From contig NZ_NFVA01000018.1 of the NCBI RefSeq assembly GCF_002264395.1, forward strand, positions 18,376 to 82,375: DNA of 64,000 nucleotides, written 5' to 3'. The notes below the pieces were generated by a model. It ran no database searches and was not told where the DNA came from. It saw only the letters and a program-made list of their open reading frames with translations. The position numbers and the translations under genes are program-made. The stretch's first letter is position 1, and each line of letters opens with the position of its first letter. Shown in pieces: positions 35,044-44,320 of this stretch. Origin of the DNA: Paenibacillus sp. VTT E-133291 (GTDB lineage: Bacteria; Bacillota; Bacilli; Paenibacillales; Paenibacillaceae).

Positions 35044-35595
35044 TTACGATCTTCGGGTGGAATGCGGCTGGCGCGCGCGCGGAGGTCCTAGAATCTCCGC
35101 CCAAACCACACCATTGCGCAACTCACCCCTATTCGCTGTTCTATTTGACTCGACAGCTGTGTCAGAGGATGTGCTCTTCGTCTTCTCCGATTTGGAATCT
35201 GCTCCCGCGATTCCATCAAAAGCAGCTTGAATACGCCGCACCTCTTCTTGCATTTTTTGCGTGCGCAATTCAACTCCGTCATCAGCGTGCTCCAAAGACA
35301 TACCTTCTCCAGTAGAATAATCTGGTGTCGGGATGTACGCAGGCTCTGGAAAGGCAGGTGATGCATCATACTCGCGGGAGGATGTAGTCACAGGAGTTGG
35401 AAACCCACTCCTAGACTGTTCAGGGTGGTCTCCGCTCCCATCCACATCCTTATTACGACGTAAAGGATTCTCATCTCCTCCACCAAAAGTGGGCATTCCT
35501 CCACGTGTAGCACCTTTAGGTTTGTTCTTCGCAGCCTTGTTCACATTGGATACAATCGCGAAGATAATTACCGCAACGATATAGATCCAGCTCAT
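35044..35595 (-). CDS. Hypothetical protein with N-terminal membrane segment and C-terminal ILGPPRA motif
   Basis: A 183-residue protein. Residues 2-16 are a membrane segment, and residues 20-165 are polar and low in complexity (Gly, Ser, Pro, Glu). The C-terminus ends with V-V-W-A-E-I-L-G-P-P-R-A-R-x-P, a short motif I have seen in Paenibacillus/Bacillus proteins found beside floA; the function is unknown. It lies 18 bases after floA on the same strand, so it may be made with the flotillin and act in the same membrane patches, which is inference. Confidence 0.65.
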   Translation of the reverse strand: MSWIYIVAVIIFAIVSNVNKAAKNKPKGATRGGMPTFGGGDENPLRRNKDVDGSGDHPEQSRSGFPTPVTTSSREYDASPAFPEPAYIPTPDYSTGEGMSLEHADDGVELRTQKMQEEVRRIQAAFDGIAGADSKSEKTKSTSSDTAVESNRTANRGELRNGVVWAEILGPPRARQPHSTRRS

Positions 35596-35613
35596 GGAGA
35601 TTCACATCCCCTT

Positions 35614-36615
35614 TTATTTATTATTGTTAGGACGGTTATTGTCGTCCTGATCATTCATTTTGCCGAGGGAGCCTCGCATTTGTGTATCCGCCTCGATATT
35701 TTTGATGTTCATGTAGTCCATCACACCGATTTGACCATTTCTGAGCGCCTCTGCCATCGCCATAGGCACCTGAGATTCAGCTTCCACAACAAGCGCCTTC
35801 ATTTCAACAACGCGTGCCTTCATCTCTTGCTCATGAGCGACAGCCATTGCTCTGCGTTCTTCAGCCTTAGCTTGTGCAATACGTTTATCCGCTTCTGCTT
35901 GTTCGGTTTGAAGATAAGCACCGATGTTCTTACCTACATCGATATCCGCAATATCAATGGAGAGGATCTCAAAAGCCGTACCGGAATCCAAACCTTTGGC
36001 CAAAACTGTACGTGAGATCGAATCCGGATTCTCCAAAACATCTTTATGCGAATCACTCGAACCTACCGTAGTTACAATCCCTTCACCGACCCGGGCAATA
36101 ATCGTTTCTTCACCTGCACCACCAACGAGACGGTCAATATTAGCACGAACAGTAACCCTTGCTTTTACTTTAACCTCAATACCATTCTTAGCTACAGCCG
36201 CTACAATAGGTGTTTCGATCACACGTGGATTTACACTCATCTGAACGGCCAGAAGTACGTCACGTCCTGCGAGGTCAATTGCTGCTGCGCGAGTGAATTC
36301 CAAAGGAATGTCTGCACGCTGAGCGGCAATCAGGGCATTAACCACCCGGTCTACATTACCACCAGCGAGATAGTGACTCTCCAGTTGATTAATGTTAAGT
36401 CCAAGACCAGCTTTTGTCGCTTTAATCATAGGATTAACAATCCGACTTGGTGTTACACGACGCAGTCTCATCGCTACTAACGTAATAATACTAATTCTAA
36501 CCCCTGACGCCAATGCAGAAATCCAGAGCATGACCGGGAAGAAGCTTAAAAAGACACTCAACAAAATAACTACGACTACCGCAATCAACAAAAAAGTAAT
36601 TAAAGATGCTTCCAT
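35614..36615 (-). CDS. floA: Flotillin-like protein FloA
   Basis: A 333-residue flotillin (YqfA). An N-terminal membrane-inserted segment (about 5-45) is followed by a PHB/SPFH domain and a long Glu/Ala-rich coiled coil (about 225-300). It organises functional membrane microdomains. The NfeD-type protease gene upstream on the same strand is its usual partner. GGAGG is 10 bases before the ATG. The C-terminal tail is Asp/Asn-rich. Confidence 0.95.
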   Translation of the reverse strand: MEASLITFLLIAVVVVILLSVFLSFFPVMLWISALASGVRISIITLVAMRLRRVTPSRIVNPMIKATKAGLGLNINQLESHYLAGGNVDRVVNALIAAQRADIPLEFTRAAAIDLAGRDVLLAVQMSVNPRVIETPIVAAVAKNGIEVKVKARVTVRANIDRLVGGAGEETIIARVGEGIVTTVGSSDSHKDVLENPDSISRTVLAKGLDSGTAFEILSIDIADIDVGKNIGAYLQTEQAEADKRIAQAKAEERRAMAVAHEQEMKARVVEMKALVVEAESQVPMAMAEALRNGQIGVMDYMNIKNIEADTQMRGSLGKMNDQDDNNRPNNNK

Positions 36616-36678
36616 AACTTTACAACCTCCAGTAAATTATTGTGGAGCTACTATTCGCCATACCTTTTATCTTTTACC

Positions 36679-38064
36679 TTATTCCTTAATTTCCTTCACC
36701 ACAATCCGTCCGCCCTCAACTTTTACAACAGAGACCGGGGCATTAACGCTAATAAAGCTGCCTTCTGTAACGACATCTACCCGCTCGCCGCCAATCATAG
36801 CCGTTCCGGATGGACGAAGTGGTGTAATACTGTTTCCTATAGCTCCAACTAAGCTTAACTTCTCTTCAACAGGTACAAATCCCTGATCTTTGGAGAGCGT
36901 ATCCTTCAAAATAAACCTATTCCAAATTCCACGTTCTTTAAATGCGACAGCCACAATCACAATGACAACTGTTGCAGCCGCGAATGCGATACCGAGACTA
37001 AACAATGCATGTGTGAAGCTGTATGCTGCGCGTACGACACCTGCCACAAGGCTGACGGAACCTAGTATCCCCAATATCCCAAAGCTCGGCACGAACAGCT
37101 CCAGCACAAGCATGACAAGTCCGATAATGAACAAAAGCCAAGTCTCTGATCCGGCAAACCCTGCTACAGAATTTCCGAAAAAATATAAAACAAAGGCTAA
37201 TGTCCCAATAATCCCAGGTGCACCGAAGCCCGGAACGATCAACTCAATCACAATGCCTGTAATCCCGATGAATAGCAGAATCGTCATAATAATCGGATTT
37301 GTCAGAAATTGCGACATTTTCTCGGCACCCGTATGCTCCACACGAAAAATATCATCTGTAGTATAACCTAACCAAGTAATTGCCTCTTCTGGAGTGGTTG
37401 TAATTTGATCAGCATAACCAGCTTTTAAAGCTTCGTCACTAGACAAGGCAATAATTTCGCCCTGCGCTTTAGATACGCCTAGATCTGGCTTATCCACAAC
37501 CAAATTACTATCGACCATTCCCGCAGCAATATCAGGATCACGCTCATTTAAAGCAGCGGCTCCAATCATTTTTGATTTCCAGTAGGACACCATCTTCGCG
37601 TCTTCTACTTTCTGGCCGCCACTATCTACTAGAGATGCAGAACCGATCATGCTGCCCGGCTTCATGATGATTGCACCTGCGTTAAGTGCTATGTAACTGC
37701 CTGCGGAAGCGGCATCACCTTTAATAAAAGCTGCGGTAGGTATGTCACTATCTCTTACCATCGTCCCAATCTGTTCTGCTGAACTCACCAGTCCCCCCGG
37801 TGTATCCACTTCCAGTACAATTAGAACCGCTCCATAATTAGCAGCTTCTGCGAATCCTCTTTCCAAAAAGCTTTGCAGACCTCTTTCAATTTTTTGATCA
37901 ACCGGAATAATAAACACCGGGCCTTTCTTCATCTCACCATTCGCAGCCTTTGGTGCTTTTGGCACGGTTACATCAGCGCTTACATTCGGGATAAACGGCG
38001 TTAAGAGCAGTAGCAGTAAAACAACCGGAATGCTGGCTAACATAATTTTCCGTAATCTTTTCAA
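36679..38064 (-). CDS. yqeZ: NfeD family membrane protease (YqeZ)
   Basis: A 461-residue protein with a signal/anchor segment (about 9-30), a ClpP-type serine protease domain (about 50-235, with DTPGGLVSSA and the catalytic Ser in DAASAGSYIAL), four or five membrane segments (about 250-380) and a C-terminal OB-fold NfeD domain. NfeD proteases cut stomatin/flotillin-type partners, and floA lies next door. The start is TTG at 38064, 7 bases after GGGAGG. Confidence 0.9.
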   Translation of the reverse strand: MKRLRKIMLASIPVVLLLLLLTPFIPNVSADVTVPKAPKAANGEMKKGPVFIIPVDQKIERGLQSFLERGFAEAANYGAVLIVLEVDTPGGLVSSAEQIGTMVRDSDIPTAAFIKGDAASAGSYIALNAGAIIMKPGSMIGSASLVDSGGQKVEDAKMVSYWKSKMIGAAALNERDPDIAAGMVDSNLVVDKPDLGVSKAQGEIIALSSDEALKAGYADQITTTPEEAITWLGYTTDDIFRVEHTGAEKMSQFLTNPIIMTILLFIGITGIVIELIVPGFGAPGIIGTLAFVLYFFGNSVAGFAGSETWLLFIIGLVMLVLELFVPSFGILGILGSVSLVAGVVRAAYSFTHALFSLGIAFAAATVVIVIVAVAFKERGIWNRFILKDTLSKDQGFVPVEEKLSLVGAIGNSITPLRPSGTAMIGGERVDVVTEGSFISVNAPVSVVKVEGGRIVVKEIKE

Positions 38065-38140
38065 TGTTTTTACCTCCCTTCTTCAATTTGACCCGGGACA
38101 CATACACTTTATTACGTTGTCAGCGTAATTACGTTTCAAA

Positions 38141-38173
38141 ACAAAGAAAAGCACCCCTTTTGCAAGGGGTGCT
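38141..38173 (-). terminator. Terminator after yqeY
   Basis: AGCACCCCTT (38173-38164) and AAGGGGTGCT (38159-38150) form a perfect 10-bp stem with a 4-base loop. TTCTTTG follows on the minus strand. Confidence 0.9.
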
Positions 38174-38182
38174 GGCGCTATA

Positions 38183-38626
38183 TTATTGCAGAAATTGCTG
38201 AACCGCTTGGTTCACGAGTTTACCATCGGCGCGACCTTTGACCTTAGGCATCAGTGCGCTCATGACCTTACCCATTTCACTTTTCGAAGAAGCACCGGTT
38301 TCCTGGATGGTCTGCTGTACAATTGCTTTAATTTCTTCTTCGGAAAGTTGCTCGGGAAGATACTTAATAATAATCTCGATTTCTGCCTTCGTACTCGCGG
38401 CAAGCTCATCGCGACCCGCTGATTCAAATTCTTGGAGGGCATCTTTGCGCTGTTTGATTTCACGACTAAGGATATCAAGCACTTCGTTGTCGTCCAATGT
38501 TCTCTTCAAATCTATTTCAAGATACTTTATTGTAGAACGAACCATTCGAATCGTGGAGAGCGTGAACTTGTCCTTACTCTTCATCGCTTGCTTCATATCT
38601 TCGTTCAATCTCTCGCTAAGATTCAT
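38183..38626 (-). CDS. yqeY: GatB/YqeY domain protein
   Basis: A 147-residue helical protein of the YqeY family, related to the tRNA-interacting tail of GatB. Conserved parts are M-K-x-A-M-K-x-K-D, L-x-x-I-R-M and the C-terminal G-R-x-D-G-K-L-V-N-Q-x-V. AGGAGG is 11 bases upstream. It lies 15 bases after rpsU, the conserved rpsU-yqeY order. No reaction is known. Confidence 0.92.
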   Translation of the reverse strand: MNLSERLNEDMKQAMKSKDKFTLSTIRMVRSTIKYLEIDLKRTLDDNEVLDILSREIKQRKDALQEFESAGRDELAASTKAEIEIIIKYLPEQLSEEEIKAIVQQTIQETGASSKSEMGKVMSALMPKVKGRADGKLVNQAVQQFLQ

Positions 38627-38641
38627 GCGTGGGTAATCCTC

Positions 38642-38815
38642 CTAAAACTTTCTCTTACGAGCAGCCTCAGACTTCAGCTTTTTCTTAACGCTTGGCTTTT
38701 CGTAATGTTTGCGTTTCTTCACCTCAGCCAAGACACCATCTTTTGCGATGGAACGTTTAAAGCGACGAAGTGCAGCATCAATTGTCTCGTTTTTGCGAAC
38801 TTTCGTTTCAGACAC
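38642..38815 (-). CDS. rpsU: 30S ribosomal protein S21
   Basis: A 57-residue S21, with the V-R-K-N-E-T start and [18 protein letters not shown] end that define the family. The start is GTG at 38815, after GGAGGGG; the longer frame to 38857 adds residues that no S21 has. The length is exactly the usual one. It has a near-consensus promoter. Confidence 0.97.
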   Translation of the reverse strand: MSETKVRKNETIDAALRRFKRSIAKDGVLAEVKKRKHYEKPSVKKKLKSEAARKRKF

Positions 38816-38872
38816 AGTTTCCCCTCCCTCCGACCATACCGTCCAAGAGCATAACACGGTTTATCAAATTCC

Positions 38873-38902
38873 ATTATAGGTCAAACGGAAATAGGGTGTC
38901 AA
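38873..38902 (-). promoter_or_regulatory. rpsU promoter
   Basis: TTGACA (38902-38897) and TATAAT (38878-38873), both consensus, 18 bases apart on the minus strand. The predicted start is about 50 bases upstream of the S21 GTG. Confidence 0.88.
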
Positions 38903-38954
38903 CCTTCGTGTTATTCTTTTTTTCTGGCAAGTTCTTCAACATTTAATGATTGTA

Positions 38955-39314
38955 CTATGCGTGAGAAGCTGAGTTTCCTGTGAGAGCTCCCAGCTTGGCC
39001 CCACCAAGCAAGTGATAATGAAGATGAGGCACAGCTTGTCCACTATCAGGACCACAATTATTGATCAAACGATAACCAGACTCGGCAATCCCAAGGTCGA
39101 TAGCGATCTGTTGCGCTACACTGTGAATTTCCGCAATTAACGGAAGATCCTCAGGTGTGACATCATTCATGGAAGCAATGAACTTCTTTGGAATGATCAA
39201 CACATGTACCGGTGCAGCCGGCTCGATGTCGTAGAATGCAAGAATACGTTCGTTCTCAAATACTTTTTTGGAAGGAATAGTACCCTCAATAATTTTGCTA
39301 AACACGGTCTCCAT
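38955..39314 (-). CDS. HIT family hydrolase (histidine triad)
   Basis: A 119-residue HIT protein of the HINT type. The triad HLHYHLLGG is near residue 101-109 and F-x-K-I-I-E-G-T-I-P-S opens the chain. It should hydrolyse AMP-linked nucleotide phosphoramidates. The ATG at 39314 follows TTAGGAGG by 10 bases. A 12-base perfect palindrome lies just upstream. Confidence 0.92.
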   Translation of the reverse strand: METVFSKIIEGTIPSKKVFENERILAFYDIEPAAPVHVLIIPKKFIASMNDVTPEDLPLIAEIHSVAQQIAIDLGIAESGYRLINNCGPDSGQAVPHLHYHLLGGAKLGALTGNSASHA

Positions 39315-39508
39315 AGAGTGCTTGCCTCCTAAAAATTGGTGAAATTTCACTTCATCATAAGATAATCATACAGGATAATCACCAATTACGAAAGACGCTA
39401 GAAGATTCAACATCCGCACGCTAGAGCTGTATCTATTACAGAATGAAATCCATTAACCATTGAAGTGGAGCTATATATACACCCGTAGGGTTAAAAAGGC
39501 AAAAAAAA
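39315..39508. other. HIT leader and upstream region
   Basis: Contains the perfect palindrome GTGAAATTTCAC (39339-39350), 25 bases upstream of the HIT start, and a direct repeat of ACGCTAGA about 25 bases apart near 39400-39425. No convincing -35/-10 pair and no gene were seen. Confidence 0.4.
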
Positions 39509-39600
39509 GAGAAACACCCTTCACAGCTTATAAAGCTGATTCGGCGGCGGACGTATGAAAAGGATTAAATTCCCGGTCATACGTCCGCCGAGGTGTTTCT
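39501..39600 (-). terminator. Three-way-junction terminator after sbcC
   Basis: On the minus strand, the outer arms AGAAACACC (39600-39592) and GGTGTTTCT (39518-39510) enclose two hairpins: a perfect 14-bp stem (39590-39577 with 39558-39545) and a 5-bp stem (39537-39533 with 39529-39525). CTTTTTTTT follows (39509-39501). It ends the sbcC side of the operon. Confidence 0.8.
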
Positions 39601-39679
39601 AAAGTAATGTCGGCTTAGCTGTATTATAACAGTGCGTTGATGCTGTATCTGTGATATCGATCACACGGTTTAAAACACT

Positions 39680-42600
39680 TCACATTTTTTCCAAAAGGAT
39701 ACGAGATCCCCCTCCACCTTGTTCAGCAGGAACTATCACCAGCTTGCGTGGCAACCTTGCACGAAGCTCTGGAACGTGGCTGATAATACCGACAGACAGC
39801 TGGTCATTATGCAACCTTTCAAGTGAAGTAATCACTGTATCCAGCAGCTCTGGATCGAGAGTACCAAAGCCTTCATCCAGGAAGAAAAATTGCAACGGAT
39901 ATTGCCCACGCAGCTGGATCTGAGCTGAAAGAGCAAGTGCCAGCGAAAGGGATGTTAGGAAGGTCTCTCCACCAGACAGGGTGGAGACAGGTCTTCTCAC
40001 CCCGCCGTTCCCGTCATCACGGATCACAAAGCCGCCACCCGAATCAACCTCCAATGCATAACGCTGCTTACTCAGGAATCGAAGCCGCTGAGAAGCGGAC
40101 TGACACACCTGCATCAATTGTTCCTCAGCAATGTACTCAACAAAGGCGTTCCCGCGTAAGACCGTCTGTAGTTTGGAGAGTTGATCTTGCATAGAAGCGT
40201 GCTCAATCCGCTCTGCTTCAAGCTCCATCCAGCGGATATGCCGATGCCGCAGGTCCTCCAGATCACGCTCTGCACGTGCTCTTGCCTGAAGAGATATTTC
40301 ATCCTCCGCCTTGCTTTCTCTTAAGGTCCTTTGACTTTCTTGCCATTCTTCTTCACTTAAGCTGGCCCCGTCAAGCTTCTCTTCAATGTTACGCAGTTGC
40401 AACGAGACCTCAGTTTCTTCGGCACGATGAGCACGTACGCGGGAAGATGCCATTTCCCGTTCTTCAGAAGTGAGCGCTGCTCCTTCAACCTCAGCGGCTG
40501 AACTAAACATTGAAGAAGCCAAGCTTTGTTCCCATTGACTGGAAGCTGCTACGTAATGTTCACGCGCAGATTCTGCAGCCTGGCGTGTAATTGCTGCTTC
40601 CTTAACCTCATGCTGAGCCTTCTCCGCCGCCGCGAGATGTAACTGCTTGCTTGTCTCCAGAGCAGTTAACAATTCCTGCAGACGTCCTTCACATTCCGCT
40701 AGAAGAGGAGCAGCAGCACGGCCATTCGTCCACTCCAGTAAACGCTGATCTTTTTCACGCTGCAATTCTTCCTTGCCTTCGATCTGTGTGATCGATTGAG
40801 CCAGCTCTTTATCCAGCCCCGTTATGGTCTCTTGAAGGTTCTGCACCGAAGCATTTTTCTCCTCCAGAAACTTGACGCTGATATCAAGACGAGATCTAAT
40901 TTCTTCAGCTTGTGCATCCTTCGCTAACAGATCACGATAAGCTTGTTCCACTTCTCCAGGTGCCAGATCCGGGAACTGCTGTGTCCAGTTCTGCCGCATA
41001 GCCGTTAGCTGGGCGCTTAGTTCCTCAGCTTTGGCAGCGATTCCTTCTACCCAGCTCCGTTCACCTGTGACACCTGCCGCTTCTTTGAGGCACAACTGCT
41101 GGACCTCCTGCATCGTTTGCTGCCACTGTACCGCAATTCGGCGTAGCTCGCCTGACTGTCCTTTTAATGCCAAAAGTGCAGCTTCAAGTTCTGCCAAGGC
41201 TTTTTCATCTGGAACGGACACATCGGTTGAGGAAACCTCAGTAATGCTGACTTCTGTACCAGCAGCTGCAGGGTGATTTGCCGCTTCGATGACTTCATTT
41301 CCAAATACCTGCTCCAGCCATATTTGATCCTGTTCACGAAGACCGCGGAACAAATGACGAGCTTCCAAAGCCCGTCTGGACAATGCGCGAACTTGCTGAA
41401 GCTTCATTTCCAGTTCCTGTTGCTCTAAGCTATCCTGCAATAATGCAGGTGCAGGATGATGCTCGCTGCCGCATACCGGGCAGGGATGTCCTTCTTCCAG
41501 CTCCTTAGCTAGCGCTAAAGACAGTCTGTGAAGCTCTTGATCCTTCATAGCTGCTTCCAAAGCACTGACATGTTGCTCCAGGTGCTCCGCTGCGGCACGC
41601 GCAGCTTCTTCTGTCGCCAGCAGCTTCTCTTGATGTACCGCTGCCTCGCGGATCAGTTGCCCGCGAGCAGCTTCCTGCAGTTCGCGACGGCCCTCGGCCT
41701 CCGCGAGTCGCGCCTGCGCAGCCGCGAGAGCAGCGGCACGCTCGCGGCGCTCCTTCTCCGCCTTATCCCACTGGGATTCGGCGGAGTGCAGCCCTTGCAG
41801 TCTCTGCATCGCTTCTTGCAGAGACTGCCGCTCCTGGGAGCGGACACCGAGCGGCTGCAAGCTCTGCTGCAGCTCTTGCTGGCGCTTTTGGCCCTTGGCC
41901 AAAAGCTCACGCTCCCGGGCCATGCCCTCCCGCAGCTCCGCTAGCTTGCGGGAGGCCTCTTCGCGGCGCTCGCGCAGAGCCGCGAGTTCGCGCCGTAGCG
42001 CGCTGAGCTCGGACTCGAGCTCCAGCGCGCGGCGGTAGGTGCCGGCCCCCTCCCGGAGGGCCGGCTCTTCCGCTGCAAGCGCGGCCTGCGCAGCAGCCGC
42101 GGCGGCAGCGGCATGCACCGCCTTCTGCTCGGCGGCGGCGGCCAGCACCTCTTGGCCCTCCGCGCGGGCCAATCGGCTCTTAAAGGCTTCTTCCGCGCTT
42201 CGCCATGCTTTCAGCGCAGGAAGCCTAGCCTCGGCCTCGTCAGCTTGGCCGAGCTTCCGTTCAAGGAGGAGAATCTCCTCCTCCTTGGCGAGCAGTCCCT
42301 GCCGCTGTAGCTCGCGGCGGGTCCGTTCCTCTTGGAGCTCGCGTATACGCGCGAAACGCTCCGAGACCTGCAGCGCCGCCTCCAGCTTCTGGCGGCATTC
42401 CGCAGCATAAAGGGTGGCCTGCTCGAGGCGCTCCGCCGCTGCCTCTACATCCCCTTTGCCTGCGCTGCCAAGACCCTGCTGCTCAGCAATCAGCGCGCGG
42501 AGCGCAGCCTCATTCTCCTTCACCCGGCGGCTAAGCTTGATTGCCAGCTGATCGCCATACTGTTCCAGATGGAACAGGCGCTGCAGCATTTGCCGACGAT

Positions 42601-43096
42601 CTACGCCACGAAGTGATAAGAATTCGGCAAATTTCCCTTGCGGCAATACAACTGCTCTCGTGAAGTCATCCATTTTTAGACCGATATGCTCCTCCACACA
42701 GCGCGTAACATCTGCGAGCTTATCCGCCATAACGTTATCTCCGTCAGCTGTAATTTCGATGAAACGGCTAATCGTGTTGCTGACGGTTTGCTCTCCCGTA
42801 CGTTTGAATTTACGTTCAACCCGATAACGACGTGCCCCCGCGGAAGAAGTGAGCTCAAAGGTAAACGCTACGCTGAGTGAATCTTCAGAGTGGTTCATAA
42901 TCCCCTGTGTTCCATTAACGGCACGTTCCACTTTCCCGTACATCGCCAAAGTAATAGCATCCAGCAAGCTAGACTTGCCGCTGCCCGTAGGTCCAAAAAT
43001 CCCAAACAGACCCGTCTCACACAGACTTTCAAAATCTATTTCTTGCATTTCTCTATAACTCTGTAATCCTGCAACTTTTAATAGAATAGGTTTCAC
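39680..43096 (-). CDS. sbcC: DNA double-strand-break repair ATPase SbcC
   Basis: A 1138-residue SMC-like ATPase. Walker A GPTGSGKS is at 35-42, two long coiled-coil arms run from about 180 to 1000, and the zinc hook CPVC (Cys539 and Cys542) is at the tip; the signature LSGGE (about 1038) and Walker B F-L-D-E-G-F-G (about 1070) close the head. With SbcD it opens hairpins and clears protein-blocked ends. A segment (about 43-47% of the gene; 41640-42520) is Ala/Glu/Arg-rich and far more GC-rich than its flanks. It starts at GTG 43096, 1 base after the sbcD stop. Confidence 0.95.
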   Translation of the reverse strand: MKPILLKVAGLQSYREMQEIDFESLCETGLFGIFGPTGSGKSSLLDAITLAMYGKVERAVNGTQGIMNHSEDSLSVAFTFELTSSAGARRYRVERKFKRTGEQTVSNTISRFIEITADGDNVMADKLADVTRCVEEHIGLKMDDFTRAVVLPQGKFAEFLSLRGVDRRQMLQRLFHLEQYGDQLAIKLSRRVKENEAALRALIAEQQGLGSAGKGDVEAAAERLEQATLYAAECRQKLEAALQVSERFARIRELQEERTRRELQRQGLLAKEEEILLLERKLGQADEAEARLPALKAWRSAEEAFKSRLARAEGQEVLAAAAEQKAVHAAAAAAAAQAALAAEEPALREGAGTYRRALELESELSALRRELAALRERREEASRKLAELREGMARERELLAKGQKRQQELQQSLQPLGVRSQERQSLQEAMQRLQGLHSAESQWDKAEKERRERAAALAAAQARLAEAEGRRELQEAARGQLIREAAVHQEKLLATEEAARAAAEHLEQHVSALEAAMKDQELHRLSLALAKELEEGHPCPVCGSEHHPAPALLQDSLEQQELEMKLQQVRALSRRALEARHLFRGLREQDQIWLEQVFGNEVIEAANHPAAAGTEVSITEVSSTDVSVPDEKALAELEAALLALKGQSGELRRIAVQWQQTMQEVQQLCLKEAAGVTGERSWVEGIAAKAEELSAQLTAMRQNWTQQFPDLAPGEVEQAYRDLLAKDAQAEEIRSRLDISVKFLEEKNASVQNLQETITGLDKELAQSITQIEGKEELQREKDQRLLEWTNGRAAAPLLAECEGRLQELLTALETSKQLHLAAAEKAQHEVKEAAITRQAAESAREHYVAASSQWEQSLASSMFSSAAEVEGAALTSEEREMASSRVRAHRAEETEVSLQLRNIEEKLDGASLSEEEWQESQRTLRESKAEDEISLQARARAERDLEDLRHRHIRWMELEAERIEHASMQDQLSKLQTVLRGNAFVEYIAEEQLMQVCQSASQRLRFLSKQRYALEVDSGGGFVIRDDGNGGVRRPVSTLSGGETFLTSLSLALALSAQIQLRGQYPLQFFFLDEGFGTLDPELLDTVITSLERLHNDQLSVGIISHVPELRARLPRKLVIVPAEQGGGGSRILLEKM

Positions 43097-43097
43097 C

Positions 43098-44279
43098 TTA
43101 GTTCTCCTCTCCTTCCTCTGGCTGACGCCGTTCTTCTTCAGTTAGCTGTAAGAACAGCTCTATCAAGCTATCTTCCGGTTCCGCTCCACCTGTCTGACGC
43201 TGATAGAATTTACGGAATAATTCTTGCACCGGCATACGTGAACGGGAAGTCTGTTCAAGCTCCATCTCCATTTGCGGGTAAATGGGACGAATATGAATAA
43301 TTCCCTCGCGCGACTTGCGCAGGCGCTGTATATCATTCATCGACATGGCTTCACTAAGCCGAATCTCCAAATCTATAAAAGCAGAAGCATCTCTGCCTTC
43401 ATCCAGCCATTTATATACCTCCTGCAATCCACCTGTGGAGCTCCATCTTACAAGCGGACGCCCACAGCGTAGGTAAATTTCTTCGAAGATTGGCTCACCG
43501 CCCGGCGCAACATCAATCAGCGTCACCGATTTGGCCTGTCCCGCTTCAGAAAAACTGTATGCCAACGGGGATCCACTGTAACGGATCATTCCTTCCCCTT
43601 TGACACGCTGAGCGCGATGAAGATGTCCTAGTGCAGTATATTGCGCTCCACAAGTCAAAGCAGAAGGATCAACGGTATATGCTCCTCCTACCTGAATCGG
43701 ACGTTCCGAATCACTTTCCACACCACCAAGCACATAAATATGGCTCATCGCTAAATTTACGGTCTGCGGCGTAAATTCCCGTCCCAACAGCTGCATGAGC
43801 TTGCCTACCCGTGCGCTATAAGCCAGTCGAAGCTCCTCTTCTCCGCTATCTCCTGCAAGTAGTTCACCGAGACGCGCTTCGGAGGGATAAGGAAGAGCTG
43901 CGATTTTGGCGATCTCACCCGTTCGTGCAGCATGAACAGTCACTGGCTCTGAGGTAGGAAGCCCCACTAATGTAATCCCCTGCCTTAATACAAGCGGTGA
44001 AACTGAAGATACGCGCTCCGGTTGATCATGGTTTCCGGCGATCACAACAAGGGGCCTGCCCCCTGCAGTCAGCCTTGCGGCAGCCTCATAGAATAGTTGT
44101 TCTGAAGCCGCTGGTGGATTAACGGAATCGTACACATCTCCCGCCATCATTATCAAATCCACCTTATGAAAATCGGCGATTTCCACCAATTCATCTATGA
44201 ACTGCTCCTGCTCCTTCTGCCGGCTTCTTCCTTCCAGCGTTCGGCCGAGGTGCCAATCTCCCGTATGCAATATCCGCAT
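43098..44279 (-). CDS. sbcD: Exonuclease SbcD
   Basis: A 393-residue Mre11-type nuclease. Phosphoesterase motifs: G-D-W-H-L-G (about 7-12), A-G-D-V-Y-D, G-N-H-D-Q, S-H-I-Y and L-G-H-L-H. The C-terminus carries an acidic Glu-rich tail. It forms the SbcCD complex with the next gene. AGAGGACGAAG precedes the ATG. The addA gene ends 41 bases upstream on the same strand. Confidence 0.95.
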   Translation of the reverse strand: MRILHTGDWHLGRTLEGRSRQKEQEQFIDELVEIADFHKVDLIMMAGDVYDSVNPPAASEQLFYEAAARLTAGGRPLVVIAGNHDQPERVSSVSPLVLRQGITLVGLPTSEPVTVHAARTGEIAKIAALPYPSEARLGELLAGDSGEEELRLAYSARVGKLMQLLGREFTPQTVNLAMSHIYVLGGVESDSERPIQVGGAYTVDPSALTCGAQYTALGHLHRAQRVKGEGMIRYSGSPLAYSFSEAGQAKSVTLIDVAPGGEPIFEEIYLRCGRPLVRWSSTGGLQEVYKWLDEGRDASAFIDLEIRLSEAMSMNDIQRLRKSREGIIHIRPIYPQMEMELEQTSRSRMPVQELFRKFYQRQTGGAEPEDSLIELFLQLTEEERRQPEEGEEN

Positions 44280-44320
44280 CTTCGTCCTCTTTCCCCGCTC
44301 CTATGCGGTAATGAATAGAT

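Noticed and set aside
42039..42410. Open frames antisense to the GC-rich part of sbcC
   Set aside because: They arise because GC-rich sequence lacks stop codons in several frames; the proteins are low-complexity Ser/Ala/Arg.
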